Shown: one piece after another, positions 28,585-40,394 of the stretch
How the letters are laid out: each line of letters begins with the position of its first letter
Numbering within the stretch: position 1 is the stretch's first letter
DNA from: Dendrolimus kikuchii
Lineage: Eukaryota > Arthropoda > Insecta > Lepidoptera > Lasiocampidae
Direction of reading: 5' to 3'
DNA: 64,000 nt
Assembly (NCBI GenBank): GCA_019925095.2
Contig: CM034413.1
Coordinates: forward strand, 315,001-379,000
Made by a program: the position numbers and the translations under genes
Notes under the pieces: generated by a model
Told to the model about the DNA's origin: nothing
The model's input: the letters and a program-made list of their open reading frames with translations, nothing else
Database searches by the model: none

Positions 28585-29060
28585 ATGTCCTCATTTCACA
28601 CAATAGGCCTGCACTGGCCGGGGCTTCGCCTTGGGCGCATCACTATATGTTGGAGACAGGGATAACCGCCGGTCAGTGTCACGCCACATTTATATTAAAT
28701 TTGTCAAGGGGCCTCTACGTGTTGGCCTCCCCATGGCTCCACACAAGCCCTCCAATAGTCCGGGACAGTTTTATGGCCCGTGGTTTCTAAAGACATGATA
28801 AAAAACTTGAGGGGTGTCAAGGGACACCCGGATGGAACAAAGTTCCTTTCGATTAATTAGTGAAGGAATTGTAATTGAGAGAGAGACAGACAGACAGAGA
28901 AACATGCGACGCCGCACAGCTTACAATAGCTTACTATAGCAAAAAGTGTCGTGACAACTTTTCGTAAGAATTTTTTCCATCTAGCCCCCTTTCACAACGC
29001 GCGATAAGGAACTTCGTTCCAATAAAGAAATATAAAAAAACTTAAAATAATCTAACGTGA
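28585..29060. repeat. Old LINE 3' UTR fragments
   Basis: A GC-richer block (GCACTGGCCGGGGCTTCGCC, 28,610-28,790) and then ACAGCTTACAATAGCTTACT with GGAACTTCGTTCCAATAAAG and an A-run. Their look is that of non-LTR 3' ends; the clade was not assigned. Confidence 0.4.
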
Positions 29061-29460
29061 GAAAGGGAAGCCAGTCAGACTGGCGCCGTAACGCGTTACG
29101 TAACGAAACGGTTTACCCTCCCATAAGAAGTGATCACTTCAATAAAATTGCGTCCTCCGAAAAAACAACCCTGAATGTAACTTTTCAATGGACTAATAGA
29201 CTAATTTGACATACATAGTCCGACAGCGTCCATATGTAGCAATAATTCCTGACAAGATGTCTTCGCATGACTATTACTATCTAATATTTAAATATATGTA
29301 ACGGACGCAACTGATATTGAGTCGTGTGTTTGTTTGTGCGTCTGCTTGAATGAGAGGTTGTGTGCGTGCGTTTATCATATGTTAAGTTTACCTCTTAAAA
29401 AGTGAATAAATATGAATTGCATATTATTAAAACGTGTTTTATTTTAAAAGGTGTTCTTAA

Positions 29461-30836
29461 TTAGCCGACTTCCAAAAGAAGGAACTCCAATTCGACATCA
29501 TTTCCGTCAATTGTAGACCGATTTTCAAATTTATTTATTTAATTAACCGACTTCCAAAAGGAACTTCTCAATTCGACATCACCTCTGTCAGTTGTAGACC
29601 GATTTTCAAATTTATTTATTTAATTAACCGACTTCCAAAAGGAACTTCTCAATTCGACATCACCTCTGTCAGTTGTAGACCGATTTTCAAATTTATTTAT
29701 TTAATTAACCGACTTCCAAAAGGAACTTCTCAATTCGACATCATCTCCGTCAGTTGTAGACCGATTTTCAAATTTATTTATTTAATTAACCGACTTCCAA
29801 AAGGAACTTCTCAATTCAACATCATCTCCGTCAGTTGTAGACCGATTTTCAAATTTATTTATTTAATTAACCGACTTCCAAAAGGAACTTCTCAATTCAA
29901 CACCATCTCCGTCAGTTGTAGACCGATTTTCAAATTTATTTATTAAACGATTTCCAAAAGGAGGAACTTCTTAATTCGACATCATCTCCATCAATTGTAG
30001 ACCGATTTTCAAATTTATTTATTTAATTAACCGACTTCCAAAAGGAGAAACTTCTTAATTCGACATCATCTTCATCAATTGTAGACCGATTTTCAAATTT
30101 ATTTATTTAATTAACCGACTTCCAAAAGGAACTTCTCAATTCGACATCCATCTCCGTCAGTTGTAGACCGATTTTCAAATTTATTTATTTAATTAACCGA
30201 CTTCCAAAAGGAACTGCTCAATTCGACATCACCTCTGTCAGTTGTAGACCGATTTTCAAATTTATTTATTTAATTAACCGACTTCCAAAAGGAACTTCTC
30301 AATTCGACATCATCTCCGTCAGTTGTAGACCGATTTTCAAATTTATTTATTTAATTAACCGACTTCCAAAAGGAACTTCTCAATTCAACATCATCTCCGT
30401 CAGTTGTAGACCGATTTTCAAATTTATTTATTAAACGATTTCCAAAAGTAGGAACTTCTCAAATTGACATCAACTTCGTCAATTGTAGACCGATTTTCAA
30501 ATTTATTTCTTTAATTAACCGACTTCCAAAAAGAGAAACTTCTTAATTCGACATCATCTTCATCAATTGTAGACCGATTTTCAAATTTATTTAATTAACC
30601 GACTTCCAAAAGGAACTTCAATTCGACTTCATCTCCGTCAATTGTAGACCGATTTTCAAATTTATTTATTTAATTAACCGACTTCCAAAAGGAGAAACTT
30701 CTTAATTCGACATCATCTTCATCAATTGTAGACCGATTTTCAAATTTATTTAATTAACCGACTTCCAAAAGTAGGAACTTCTCAAATTGACATCAACTTC
30801 GTCAATTGTAGACCGATTTTCAAATTTATTTCTTTA
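29461..30836. repeat. Minisatellite of about 17 units of 80-odd bp
   Basis: Each unit holds AACCGACTTCCAAAAGGA, a variable CTTCTCAATTCGACATCA block and TTGTAGACCGATTTTCAAAT followed by TTATTTATTTAATT. Variants (AAACGATTTCCAAAAG; AAGAGAAACTTCTTAATTC) alternate in a higher-order pattern. No open frame crosses the units. Confidence 0.95.
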
Positions 30837-30960
30837 TTCGAAAGAGGTGGTTCCATTGTCACCAAGTGAGGGTCCGATGGGTGGGTCTCACGGAAATCGA
30901 GAGCAACCGTTGATAGAAAGCATCGGGCGTAAAACTTTTATACGCGTACCAATATTAGAA
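30837..30960. repeat. Dispersed repeat end next to the minisatellite
   Basis: CACGGAAATCGAGAGCAACC. Related blocks occur at 12,315-12,415 and, reversed, 42,850-42,925, so the array grew inside or beside an interspersed element. Confidence 0.5.
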
Positions 30961-31225
30961 CAATGACTATAGGTGCTTTAAATATTATTTTTAGAGAGAG
31001 ATAACACTATTGCAAACCAAAATATCCAATTACAAAAGCAGACCATATTTACATTATTTTCTAGGCAATACAATAGGCGGCCTTGTCGCTCAAAGCGATC
31101 TCTTCCAGGCAACCTATATCAAAGAAGTTTGAATCAGGCGATGGAGGTGGTGCAGAAAAAAGGCAATAGATACATAAATACTCAAATTAATTTAAGAAAT
31201 AAATATACAAAAACATACATACATT

Positions 31226-31452
31226 GACGGCCCCTGTGGTTGTGCGGGCTAAGCCTTTGCCGGCCTACCTCACTGCAACGCAGAGGCTCCGGGTTCGATT
31301 CCTGGTATAGTAAATTCCCGAAACGTATTTTCTCCGTTATTTACTATGGTCTGGGTGTCCGGGATCGGCCCCAGAGTAGTCCGTTGTATATTACCCATAA
31401 CACAAGCGTAACTTGCTTAATTTGGGGATATACAATGTGTGTGTTTGTATGC
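31226..31452 (+). repeat. tRNA-derived SINE, family S1
   Basis: Starts TTGACGGCCCCTGTGGTTGT, B box GGTTCGATTCC; nearly colinear with the copy at 25,787-26,005. Confidence 0.85.
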
Positions 31453-31711
31453 CGATTATTATAGTCATATCGAGGGCTTCATAACATAGACGCATAAGCA
31501 AAAATGCAATATTTTTGTTGTTTACTAAAAACTATGCATGTTATAATTTAGAAAGTCTTACCAGTATGCAAGTATACCTAAAAAGAAGGGTATTCCAAAT
31601 TCCAGCCTTATACAATCCACCAGTTTTGTTTTATTCACAATTTTGTCCCTTGTGTTAAACTACATTTTTCTCTGTACGCCCGTTTGTTATGAAGCCCTCG
31701 ATATATATACG

Positions 31712-32468
31712 ATTAGCTGTGCCCGCGACGTCGTCCGCGTGGAATTTGCTTTGAAATATTCTTCATTGGTGCTCCGCTCCTATTGGTCTTAGAGTGATGA
31801 TATATATCCTATAGCCTTCCTCGATAAATGGGCTATCCAACACTGAAAGAATTTTTCAAATCGGACCAGTAGTTCCTGAGATTAGCGCGTTCAATCAAAC
31901 AATATATTAGTATATTTGGCTACAACACTAATACTTACATTTTAAATATCGCGATATCTTTTGAATGAAACGTCCGAATTGAATAATTCAAAAAGTTCTA
32001 GAAAGGTATTGAATTCGTATTGAATATGGAGTAATATATTTTGATAAGGATTAATACCAAGGTACAAAATAAAGGGTTTTTGAAGCGACGGCATTTCAAT
32101 TATTTAAAAAAAATAAAAGAAAATACTTATTGTGAGATAACTACAATAGTTAGACATATGGTTACGCGATATTGTTTGTAGACAATTATATGTTCTGCAA
32201 AGTGTTAGTACATTGTTTTGTTCTATAATCAATAGCTTTCGCAGCGCACGCCGTGTAAGGATTTTTTCGGGTCATTTTTTTACAACTTGGGTTACATTAT
32301 TGGACTTTTAGAAAGGATCCCTAATTATTTTGAAAATATAATATAGCCTTCCTCAATAAATGTACTATTCAACACTGAAAGAATTTTTCAAACCGGACCA
32401 GCGGTTCCTGAGATTAGCGCGTTTAAACAAACAAACAAACTCTTCAGCTTTATAATATTAGTATAGAT
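31712..32468 (-). mobile_element. Composite Lep1-like Helitron, long form
   Basis: Starts CTGTGCCCGCGACGTCGTCC. After a first Lep1-like block it has a unique ~430-bp middle (TTTTTCGGGTCATTTTTTTA, CGCAGCGCACGCCGTGTAAG), then a second block ending CTTCAGCTTTATAATATTAG. The same order occurs inverted at 51,668-52,418. Noncoding. Confidence 0.75.
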
Positions 32469-32574
32469 AATACATTTCAAATTACATAAGTTATATTATA
32501 ATAAATGTATAACCATGATTATATTGTATTAATCAGACATAGCTATTTGCGGACAGATAGTGTTATTTGAGCAA

Positions 32575-33235
32575 ATTTCTAAATGTAAGAATTTGGCCTC
32601 TGATAGTAGACAGTAAGAAGCCGTATTCAGATTTTAGAGGTATTCAAGTATATTTTTTTAACTAAAACAAGACCGAATTTAAGTTGTAGAAAATAGGGTT
32701 GTCTGGAAGAGATCGCTTTTTAGCGATAAGACCGCCCTTTGTACATAACTAGACATAATCTCTCTCCGCGTCCCCGCGAGGGACGCTAGGAGACATAGCT
32801 CCCCCCACAGGATAGACTAGGCGTGTTGCTGGGAAGTTTCTTTCGCCGTTCCTTCTCTCCCAGCCATAACACGTTGCGAAACGGCAGTAAGATAGCGTAG
32901 GCCGCCACGAACCGCCGATCCCGGCCCGCCGGGATCCTTCCCCTCGGGCTTTATATTACCCGTCGCCCGTTCTCAATTAGTGCTTTGTGTCGCCCTATGG
33001 TGGGCATCATTAAATTCATCCCCTTCTCATGGCAACAGTCCAGCCGAGGTAAAACTCCTTAGGGAGCTCCCTCGAGCAAGTTGCCCAAAAACCCCGGTAA
33101 AGTTGTAAGGTCTTCGGACCAACAACATAAAGTCAAGTCCAATAAAATATATATATATATATATAATTTTAGTCTTTAAGTTCATGTTTGTATTGGAGTA
33201 CAATAAAGAGTTATCTATCTATCTAAAATACAATT
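32575..33235 (+). repeat. LINE 3' UTR fragments with (ATCT)n tail
   Basis: GTCTGGAAGAGATCGCTTTT with a Jockey-like 3' UTR block inserted (CTCCCAGCCATAACACGTTG, 32,770-33,145), then GGAGTACAATAAAGAGTTAT and (CTAT)n at 33,210-33,225. Related ends lie at 39,490-39,620 and 48,665-48,790 (-). Confidence 0.5.
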
Positions 33236-33388
33236 TTTTTGCTATTTAGTTTCAATGCTGTTTGGCTGTTGTTAAAAATTGTTGGAAATTCCAATTAAGA
33301 GTCTTAATCGATTATTTGCCGTTTCATTAACTGATAATAAAGATGGTATCGGATGTTTAATTACGAGATTTAAGTCCAAGCCCAAGTC

Positions 33389-33396
33389 TATAAAAG
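33389..33396 (+). promoter_or_regulatory. Candidate TATA box of gene A
   Basis: TATAAAAG lies 46 bp before the start codon of the signal-peptide exon. A start site about 30 bp downstream would leave a leader of roughly 15 nt. Confidence 0.45.
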
Positions 33397-33434
33397 TGAT
33401 ACTACCTACTATATGAGGCATAACAAATAACAAA

Positions 33435-33467
33435 ATGTACTTCTTAATACTATGCTGTTCAGCCGTG
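33435..33467 (+). CDS. Gene A candidate exon 1 (signal peptide)
   Basis: 11 codons starting at ATG, hydrophobic, donor GTG|GTAAGT, with a TATA box 46 bp upstream. Confidence 0.5.
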
Positions 33468-36400
33468 GTAAGTTGTTACTCATACTAAAACCAACAGACA
33501 TACGTATTACAGGGTTGCCATGTGTCTGGAATTTTCCAGTAATATAGCTCTGTCGGAGGAATCCCATGCCGTCCGGAATGTCCACAGTTTGGGTAAATAA
33601 ATTAAAAATTCAAATTGCTTTATTCAGTGGAGAAGGAATGCTTCAGTGGTTCGGGCATGTGGAAAGAATGCATGATGAAAGAATGACTGAACAGATATAC
33701 AATGCAAAAGTGGATGGATGCAGAAGTCGTGGAAGGCCACGACACACCTTCCATGATCAAATTGATCGTGTACTAGCGGAGGGTGATGTCAGGAGCCTTA
33801 AGAACAGACGAGCGTGCATGACAAGAGTTATGAATGTCAAAGAGGCAAGTGAGGTGTGTAAGAATAAGGTGTGTAAGAATAAGCCTAAATGGCACTCCGT
33901 TGTTCGTGCCTACCCCGCAAGGGAACTGGCGTGAAGTTATGTATGTATGTAGTGGAGAAGGGGTAAGCTGCAGGTTAGGGAACACGCATCCTCCGCCCGG
34001 CGTTCATTCAACCACACGGTGTATACGCACGAGAGCATTCTAGAATTAATTTCCTTTTCTCACATATCATTATCAACAACAAGATAATAAAACAAGACAG
34101 TTCGGAATTTACCCTAAAAATCATGAAATGCTCCTCCCTCTCAAAGTGACTCAAAGCAAGATCTTCCAGCCAGCGAGGCTAATGTTGTACCTCGCACTCG
34201 CAAGCCTAGGCCTATCTGTTTTAAAGTTGACAATTTCTATATATTCTTTGCATCTTTCGGGAAACGTTTGTGACATCAATTATTGCAGAGTGCCATCTAT
34301 TGGCTTGTAAGTGTTCCACTACAGATCTATTGATCTGCATCTATTGACCACCAACCCGCCAGCTGGCTAATGGTCGTTGAATAAAATCTACAACTGTCAA
34401 ATTTACGGCTAAACCGTCGCCTGTTAAGTTGCGAGTCTTTCACTCACTAGCCCAATAGCGATCAGCTTGATTTTTAGTCGGCTATTGAACCACTATTAGC
34501 TGATTGGCTAAGTTTTTTAAAATTCAGTTGGTTACACATCGCTATAACAGACAGCTCATGTAGAAGAAAGTGAAACTTGGTTCGCAAATTGAAAAGGCAT
34601 TGTTCTTTTACCTCTGGATTGCCAGACATTTTTTCGTAAAATGAGGTAAACGCTGAAAATATAAAAAATAACACTTCAGTTCAATTCAGCTTTATATTTT
34701 AAAAGAAATGTAACCAGTGGCAAAATTTCAGGATCTTACCATTGCCCAACAATGGGCATGCAACATGAGGGTAGTTAAAAGGTTCACGACATAAACAGTT
34801 ATGTCGCCGACATTATCCGTGCAGGAACGGAGAAAGAATACAATTTCCTGCGTTGGGGCGGCCTGTCGTAAGAGGCGACAAAGCAACCCACAGCCAAGTG
34901 GTTGAGTATTTGCTCGACTGGATGGCGACCACCCTTGGTGTAGAGTATGCCACCATAACAACCTTGTTGTGTTCCGGCATTAGTGACCAGGTTCCAGTCT
35001 CCCTTAAGAGAGCAGCAGCGCATTTGTAGCACCTTTGGTGTTGCTAATGTCCATAGGCAATGGTAACTGCTTTCCATCAAGTGGGCCGTCTGCCTGTCTG
35101 CTGGTCTCCTGCAATAAAAAAAAACAGGTTTTAATGACTTATTTAAGAAGACAATAGGTAGCGAAATGTTAGCTCATGGAAATTGTTTTCTACCTCTAGC
35201 AACTAAACTATGAACTTTTAAAATGCTTTCAATCAAAAGTATTAGAACTTTAGTTACATGCTTTTACTACCTAACACTAAATAGCGCCGTTAATAAAAAA
35301 ATCGATAAGTTAAATATTCGTGCGCCATCTAGTGAACCGCAGTTTAAGTTACGTGCTCTTGTTATTCAACGCTAGATGGCGTTTTGAAAGAGACTGAAAT
35401 CAAATAATAGAATTGCTGTTGCAAGATACGCGACGGAACAGCTACGGGAGCCTCAGATATATTTACAGGTGTATTCACCAGATCACCTTTCCCTAAGAGT
35501 ATACGACCGGGAATAATAAAAATTAATCAGATTAAATAATAATCATTTTTGACAGATATACAGCGCTACTTCCAGCCCTATTCTCCCAGGTGTCCTAGAT
35601 GTAAGTAGTTTACAATTAAGAATATACATTAAAATAGCACGGAGGTGGGACGGGACACAAAACTATCTGAACATTGATGCAAGCAATCCAAACTAATCAA
35701 GCATCCATAGCTAAAATGTTAATATCCGAATCAAAGATGGTAATACTCCAAATTTGACATACATACATACATACATAACTTCACGCCAGTTCCCTTGCGG
35801 GGTAGGCACGAACGACAGAGCGCCATTTAGGCCCATTCTTACACACCTCACTTGCTTCTTTGACATTCATAACTCTTGTCATGCACGCTCGTCTGTTCTT
35901 AAGGCTCCTGAGATCACCCTCCGCTAGTACACGATCAATTTGATCATGGAAGGTGTGTCGTGGCCTTCCACGACTTCTGCATCCATCCACTTTTGCATTG
36001 TATGTTTAGTCATTCTTTCATCATGCATTCTTTCCACATGCCCGAACCACCGGAGCATTCCTTTCCTTACCTTCACCCCGACACTCTCTTTCAGACCAAC
36101 TCTCTTTCTTACTTCGGTATTACGAATGCAGTCCACGAGCGTTACTCCGCAGATTTTGCGCAGTGCTCGCATCTCGAAAGCGTTTACTCTACTTTCATGC
36201 TCTCTCTTCCATACCCAACTCCACTTCCACATCCATAAAACTTCCAAATTTAAGAAACTACAAAAATCTTCACCCCTTTGTATTCCGGTTCCATTTAACC
36301 TTGTCTTATTTAACATCTATTTACATTGCTATATATTCCAATGGTCCATATTTTAGTGTCCTGTCAAAACGCCAGGGAAAGTTTACCGACATACCTACAG

Positions 36401-37345
36401 TACAAGGTCTCTGGAAGATATTGGATGACGCTAGCACTCCCAAGACTAGGATGTGTATTGGGTACCCCGAATATATGGTATTAACTTACTTAAAAGACGT
36501 TTACTGTCCTTCGTCTAATAAAAAAGTTAAATTTACAGGAAGGACCAGCGTCGAATCTCGATCTCCTAATCCCAATAATAATAAAAAGCGAAAAGCCACT
36601 GGGGAAGAAATCTCTGTACTTAGACGATGAAGTCAGGAAACCAGTAGATATCAACTTGCAAGATACTGTTTTCAGTAATATACCAGCTAGCGCTTTTGTT
36701 TTGGACTCCAAACGAAGCCACTTTTCAACTAGAGACGGTACCTTGACAACTAATGACAAAAATGAATCCAAGCAAGCATCACAACTTAAACTGAAACTCG
36801 AAAATAACCTAATCAAGAAAACTCAACAACTGGAAAGAAGTAAACATGATTTGAATATAAAATTTCTCTTACTAAAAAAATGCCTCAATAATATAGATGA
36901 AAAGTACGGCAATAAATTTAAAACTTCTGCATCTCTGGAAGTTATCCTGTATTTATGCAAAGAACTAGTCGACTCTTTCATGGATTCAGAAGAAGCTGCC
37001 AAAATTGGTTTCGAACATAGAGCTAAATTTGACAAAGAGTCGCGTGTAGTATTAGCTGATGATAAGAAAAACGTTCCAGAGAAAGTTGAAGCTTCTGAAG
37101 AAGAAGCAAACAAAGGAAAACACATTGATGAAGACTGTACCAACTGCTGTCAGGTGTTAGTTTATGGAGAGGTTGATGATGATGGAGAGGATATAAAGAA
37201 AACCATTAAAGATCATTTGAATGTGGCGCATTCAGCGCTAGAGGGGTTGCCGGGGGTAGCGAAACAGACCCCTGTAAGCTGGTTTGGACCAGTAAATGGA
37301 CGTAGAGACTGGATGTTGCTCAATGACAAGGATAAGAGTATGTGA
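33435..37345 (+). CDS. Gene A: unrecognised, probably secreted protein
   Basis: I do not recognise this protein. Model: 33,435-33,467, 36,376-36,477 and 36,539-37,345, all phase 0, giving 313 residues. Exon 1 encodes MYFLILCCSAV, a short signal-peptide-like start with donor GTG|GTAAGT. The last exon has a Lys/Glu/Asp-rich body (SKQASQLKLKLENNLIKKTQ; KSRVVLADD-like acidic tail), a CTNCC motif near residue 246, and ends PVSWFGPVNGRRDWMLLND, DKDKSM, stop. A donor-like GTGAGT overlaps the stop (37,342), so further exons are possible. The 61-bp second intron is well formed. The link of exon 1 to exon 2 across 2.9 kb rests only on phase and position and is the weak point. Nearby genes B and C have similar design. 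Confidence 0.5.
33620..33955 (+). repeat. RTE-B retroposon copy
   Basis: Sense strand GMLQWFGHVERMHDERMTEQ to AYPARELA-stop, then (ATGT)n. Contains an 18-bp duplication that repeats VCKNK. It lies inside gene A intron 1, same strand. Confidence 0.85.
33960..34810. other. Intron-like sequence, no gene seen
   Basis: ATTATTGCAGAGTGCCATCT at 34,280-34,305 looks like a splice acceptor, but no phase-consistent exon follows. Otherwise nothing identified. Confidence 0.35.
34814..35127 (+). repeat. Family A copy A10
   Basis: Full-length, ending TCCTGCAATAAAAAAAAAC. Confidence 0.85.
35756..36245 (-). repeat. RTE-B retroposon copy, longest in window
   Basis: About 490 bp. The minus strand reads RVNAFEMRALRKICGVTLVD, RKRVGLKESVGVKVRKGMLR and the shared C-terminus, with one deletion that shifts frame near 36,000. 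The (TACA)n tail is at 35,758-35,775. It ends about 130 bp before gene A exon 2. Confidence 0.85.
36376..36477 (+). CDS. Gene A exon 2
   Basis: Reads GKFTDIPTVQGLWKILDDAS then TPKTRMCIGYPEYM. Acceptor AAAACGCCAG|GGA is poor in pyrimidines; donor ATG|GTATTA starts a 61-bp AT-rich intron. If the acceptor is wrong, TTTTAG at 36,356 is the alternative. Confidence 0.55.
36539..37345 (+). CDS. Gene A exon 3
   Basis: Acceptor AAATTTACAG|GAA. 269 codons with the stop and no in-frame stop before it. Starts EGPASNLDLLIPIIIKSEKP. Lys+Glu+Asp make up about a third of the residues; cysteines cluster at DCTNCCQ. Unlike the surrounding DNA, nothing here resembles a repeat. Confidence 0.75.
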   Translation, partial: EGPASNLDLLIPIIIKSEKPLGKKSLYLDDEVRKPVDINLQDTVFSNIPASAFVLDSKRSHFSTRDGTLTTNDKNESKQASQLKLKLENNLIKKTQQLERSKHDLNIKFLLLKKCLNNIDEKYGNKFKTSASLEVILYLCKELVDSFMDSEEAAKIGFEHRAKFDKESRVVLADDKKNVPEKVEASEEEANKGKHIDEDCTNCCQVLVYGEVDDDGEDIKKTIKDHLNVAHSALEGLPGVAKQTPVSWFGPVNGRRDWMLLNDKDKSM

Positions 37346-37394
37346 GTTTCATTATTAGATGCAGTGTTTACAATAATAGACAAACTACGCAATA

Positions 37395-37590
37395 GCGTTT
37401 TTTGTTGCGAAGCTGGCAAACAGATGGCCTATGTAACAGAAAATGGTTACCATCGCCTATAGATATTTGCAACACCAGGAGCGAAGCCAACTTGATGCCA
37501 GCCTTTAGGAGGAGATAGGAGGGGTATAATAGGGGCAAGGGGAGGTGGGCTATCGGATCTCTCACTCATCGTATGAAAACGGTTAGATCA
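37395..37590 (-). repeat. Fragment of a family A relative
   Basis: CAGAAAATGGTTACCATCGC and GGAGGTGGGCTATCGGATCT, as at 2015-2130. It starts about 50 bp after the gene A stop. Confidence 0.5.
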
Positions 37591-37911
37591 AAACAAATCG
37601 TTTCATGCCGAGATTCTGTGTTTGTTTGATATCACACCAGTTGAGCCGGCCCTAAAAGCTGTATTAAAGTAACTGTAGCAGCGAAAGGTAGAGGTTTAAT
37701 GATACTTCAGGAGGCAGAGAGTAGTATTGACTGATTACAATTTGTATTTTTAATTTTGCAATCTTACCGCATATTTTGAAACAAAAGTCGGTGCCCGATC
37801 GGGTTATGAGCTGTTATTACATCTAACACGTGTGGAGAGGCGCCAAGCGTAAGATATAATAATACAGTAATAATATATGCACGAGTAAAAAACGTAAGTG
37901 CCAATAGATTT

Positions 37912-37998
37912 ATGGCGCTTTTGACCTTTTGGTTGCTAGTCGCTAGTTTATTAAAGGTCGGCTATGGGGAATCGAGTTGTATGAAGTCCACACCACGG
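37912..37998 (+). CDS. Candidate D: orphan signal-peptide exon
   Basis: ATG opens 29 codons: MALLTFWLLVASLLKVGYG, ESSCMKSTPR. This is a textbook hydrophobic signal peptide with a likely cut after YG or GYG, followed by donor CGG|GTAGGT (phase 0). A TATA-like GATATAATAATAC lies about 60 bp upstream. No following exon could be fixed. The candidate terminal exon at 49,459-49,578 has the right strand and phase, but nothing else links them. Confidence 0.4.
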
Positions 37999-38011
37999 GT
38001 AGGTGTCTTTT

Positions 38012-38273
38012 TATTTTTTTATTGCATGAGTTCAGCAGACAGGCGGACGGCCTATCTGATAGAAAGTGGTTACCCTCGCCTATGGACATTTGCAACACGA
38101 AAGGTACTACAAATGCGCTGCTGCTCTCTTAAGGGATACTGGAACCTGGCCATTAATGCCGAAACACAATTCAAGGTTGTTATGGCGGCATACTCTTGAC
38201 CAGGAGTAGTAGCCTAATACCCTACTACCCGGCCGCAGGAAATTGTATTCTTTCTCCGTTCCTGCACGGATAA
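38012..38273 (-). repeat. Family A copy A11
   Basis: A T-rich tail-side end (38,012-38,026) begins 14 bp after the donor of candidate exon D. Part of the middle is deleted. Confidence 0.85.
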
Positions 38274-38279
38274 TCTATA

Positions 38280-38585
38280 TATATAATAAAACTGTAGAGG
38301 TCGAGTTTCTGTACAATAAAAAAAAAACTAAAAACCGAGTCAGAGGGATATAAGTAGTGAAATAGAACTAATTCAGATTTTTTCAATTTTTTTCTCTATT
38401 TGTCTGTCTGTTTGTACTGGCAAATCTCCGAAACGACTGGACCGATTTAAATTAAATTTTGTATGGTGGTAGCTTATATCCCTGGTCAACATATAAGATA
38501 CTTTTGATCCCGAAAAATTAAAGAGTTCCCGTGGGATAGTTAAAAAACCGCATCATGCGGACGAAGTCGCGGGTACGACCATATC
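38280..38585 (+). repeat. Helitron-like repeat
   Basis: CTCCGAAACGACTGGACCGA, ending GCGGACGAAGTCGCGGGTAC; the same general form as other short Lepidoptera Helitrons. An inverted pair CCGCATCATGCGG sits near the 3' end. Confidence 0.45.
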
Positions 38586-38620
38586 ATTAACCTGAATAAG
38601 CAAAATTTTTTATTCACAGG

Positions 38621-38652
38621 CTAAAAATGTACATACATCTTAGCGAAAAGTA
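38621..38652 (+). other. Possible 32-bp micro-exon
   Basis: TTTTTTATTCACAG is a strong acceptor and GAAAA|GTAAGT a strong donor 32 bp later. Phase 2 to phase 2, it would continue gene A after 37,341 as LKMYIHLSEK. Signals only, no other support. Confidence 0.15.
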
Positions 38653-39456
38653 AGTATATTTAGCTTTTAGCTATCAACTGGTCCGAATTAAGCTCCCTGA
38701 TTTTTTTTGTTACTTAAAACGTGTAAAATCAAGTTTAAAAAGTCTTTATTAATGTATAACTCAAACTGGTATTTACGTGATTTCAGTTTCAAGCACTTGG
38801 ATGATAAACTCTTTACTGAACCGACTCACTGATCCGAAACATTTAGGTGTTCCAAAAGATTGGAACATCAATAATGTTTCAAATGCATCATTTGGATCTG
38901 GAACATCGCGATCTCTCTGACTCTCTGTTCAGCGCGATCATGTCGCTTACGTGTGAGAGAGACCGACCAGAGCATAATGAATCACAGAGCAACAAGCGTA
39001 GCGAGAGAGCAGGAAAACAATAAAATATAAGCAAATTATAATTTATTAATGATCTCACAATTTGTAATTTTTTCAATAATTACTATGAATATTCATCTTT
39101 GTTTCAACCTTAACACCGTCTGCCTCAATATGCCTGCGACACGACCTATATATATCTGTATTTTTATCTTTGACAAGTTTGACACGATGTATCAAATGAA
39201 ACCGCAGCCCGTTTCTCAGCCTCAGTCCGCGACGTACCATAACAAGACAACCATGATTTTATATCTTTGACTCAATGTTCCAAATGAAACATATCAGTGA
39301 TCCGGAACATTTTACTGTTCCAGATACAAATGTTCCAATCGCAAAAATGTGACATTAGCGCATACACAATTAAATACCATGACTGTATGGGAGTTATTTT
39401 TATATGTTGATAATTTTACATGAAAAATCACTAATTTTGTTTATTTTTTAACGAAG

Positions 39457-40384
39457 TGTCTAGTCGTCCGGTAACCGGATAACTAGACATTCTTATAAGG
39501 AATAGACAGTTTATTGTTCACCACATATACATGATATAAACAATTTACAGTAGTCATATTAAACGGTAAAAATAGGAGCAATGGGCGGCCTTATCGCTTT
39601 AGAGCGATCTCTTCCAGACATCCCAGGATCTAGATTTTTTGAATAGGAGATTCGCAAGTGCATGATGGTGGCGTGCAAATTAAATACATATATAAATAGG
39701 ATATATAAATATTACACAATACATATACCTAATATGAATAAAAAATAGAGAATACATAATAACACATATTAATATTATATATATACTAACATATACATAT
39801 ACTTAAATGACAAAAAATCATTTACATAGCACCTAGCTCCAACCTCTTATACTAAATTTTATATAACGTTTTTATTTTTTATTTTGCCATGCTTGTAAGG
39901 AATTTGTGGAGACATATTGCAGTATAACATTTTAGCACGTCATGTCATTATTATAACTATAATATTATTTTTCTTTCCTTTTATTGTCTTGTTCTTATTG
40001 AGTATGCATTGTTTGATACAACTCCATTAATTCTTCAAAAAGTGATTCTGTAACATACTTCTGTACAAAACTTATTAAAAAAAAAAAATTGAGATATAAA
40101 TAGAATATGAAATATAAAGAAAAACAATATTTAGCTAGACGTGTTGCTGGGGAGTTTGTTGCCGCTTCTTCTCCTTTGCAGCATCAACACGTTGCGATGC
40201 GGTGTACATAGAATAGGAAGTAAAAAATTAAATTTTAACTTACATGTATGACCTTCAACAAGTGTTCTTCAGTGGAGCTTATTTTGAATAAAAACTTTCG
40301 AATTTGAATTTGAATATACATAATTAATATGTGTATAGCAAGAGCAGGAACTTGCTAGTCATCCAGTTACCGGACGACTAGACA
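39457..40384. mobile_element. Inverted-repeat element with self-palindromic ends
   Basis: The left end (39,457-39,489) runs TGTCTAGTCGTCCGGTAAC... and closes with ACTAGACA; the right end (40,350-40,384) is its inverted match ending CCGGACGACTAGACA. Each terminal repeat is itself a hairpin of about 33 bp. The inside is AT-rich with LINE 3' UTR pieces (GATCTCTTCCAGACATCCC; GCATCAACACGTTGCGATGC). No transposase seen. Confidence 0.6.
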
Positions 40385-40394
40385 ATCCTTGAGT

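Noticed and set aside
29461..30836. CRISPR-like spacing of the tandem array
   Set aside because: Units are contiguous 80-odd-bp repeats without unique spacers, in a eukaryotic intergenic region.
33620..33930. RTE-B ORF as a host protein
   Set aside because: The same C-terminal sequence occurs in about 14 truncated copies with (ATGT)n tails.
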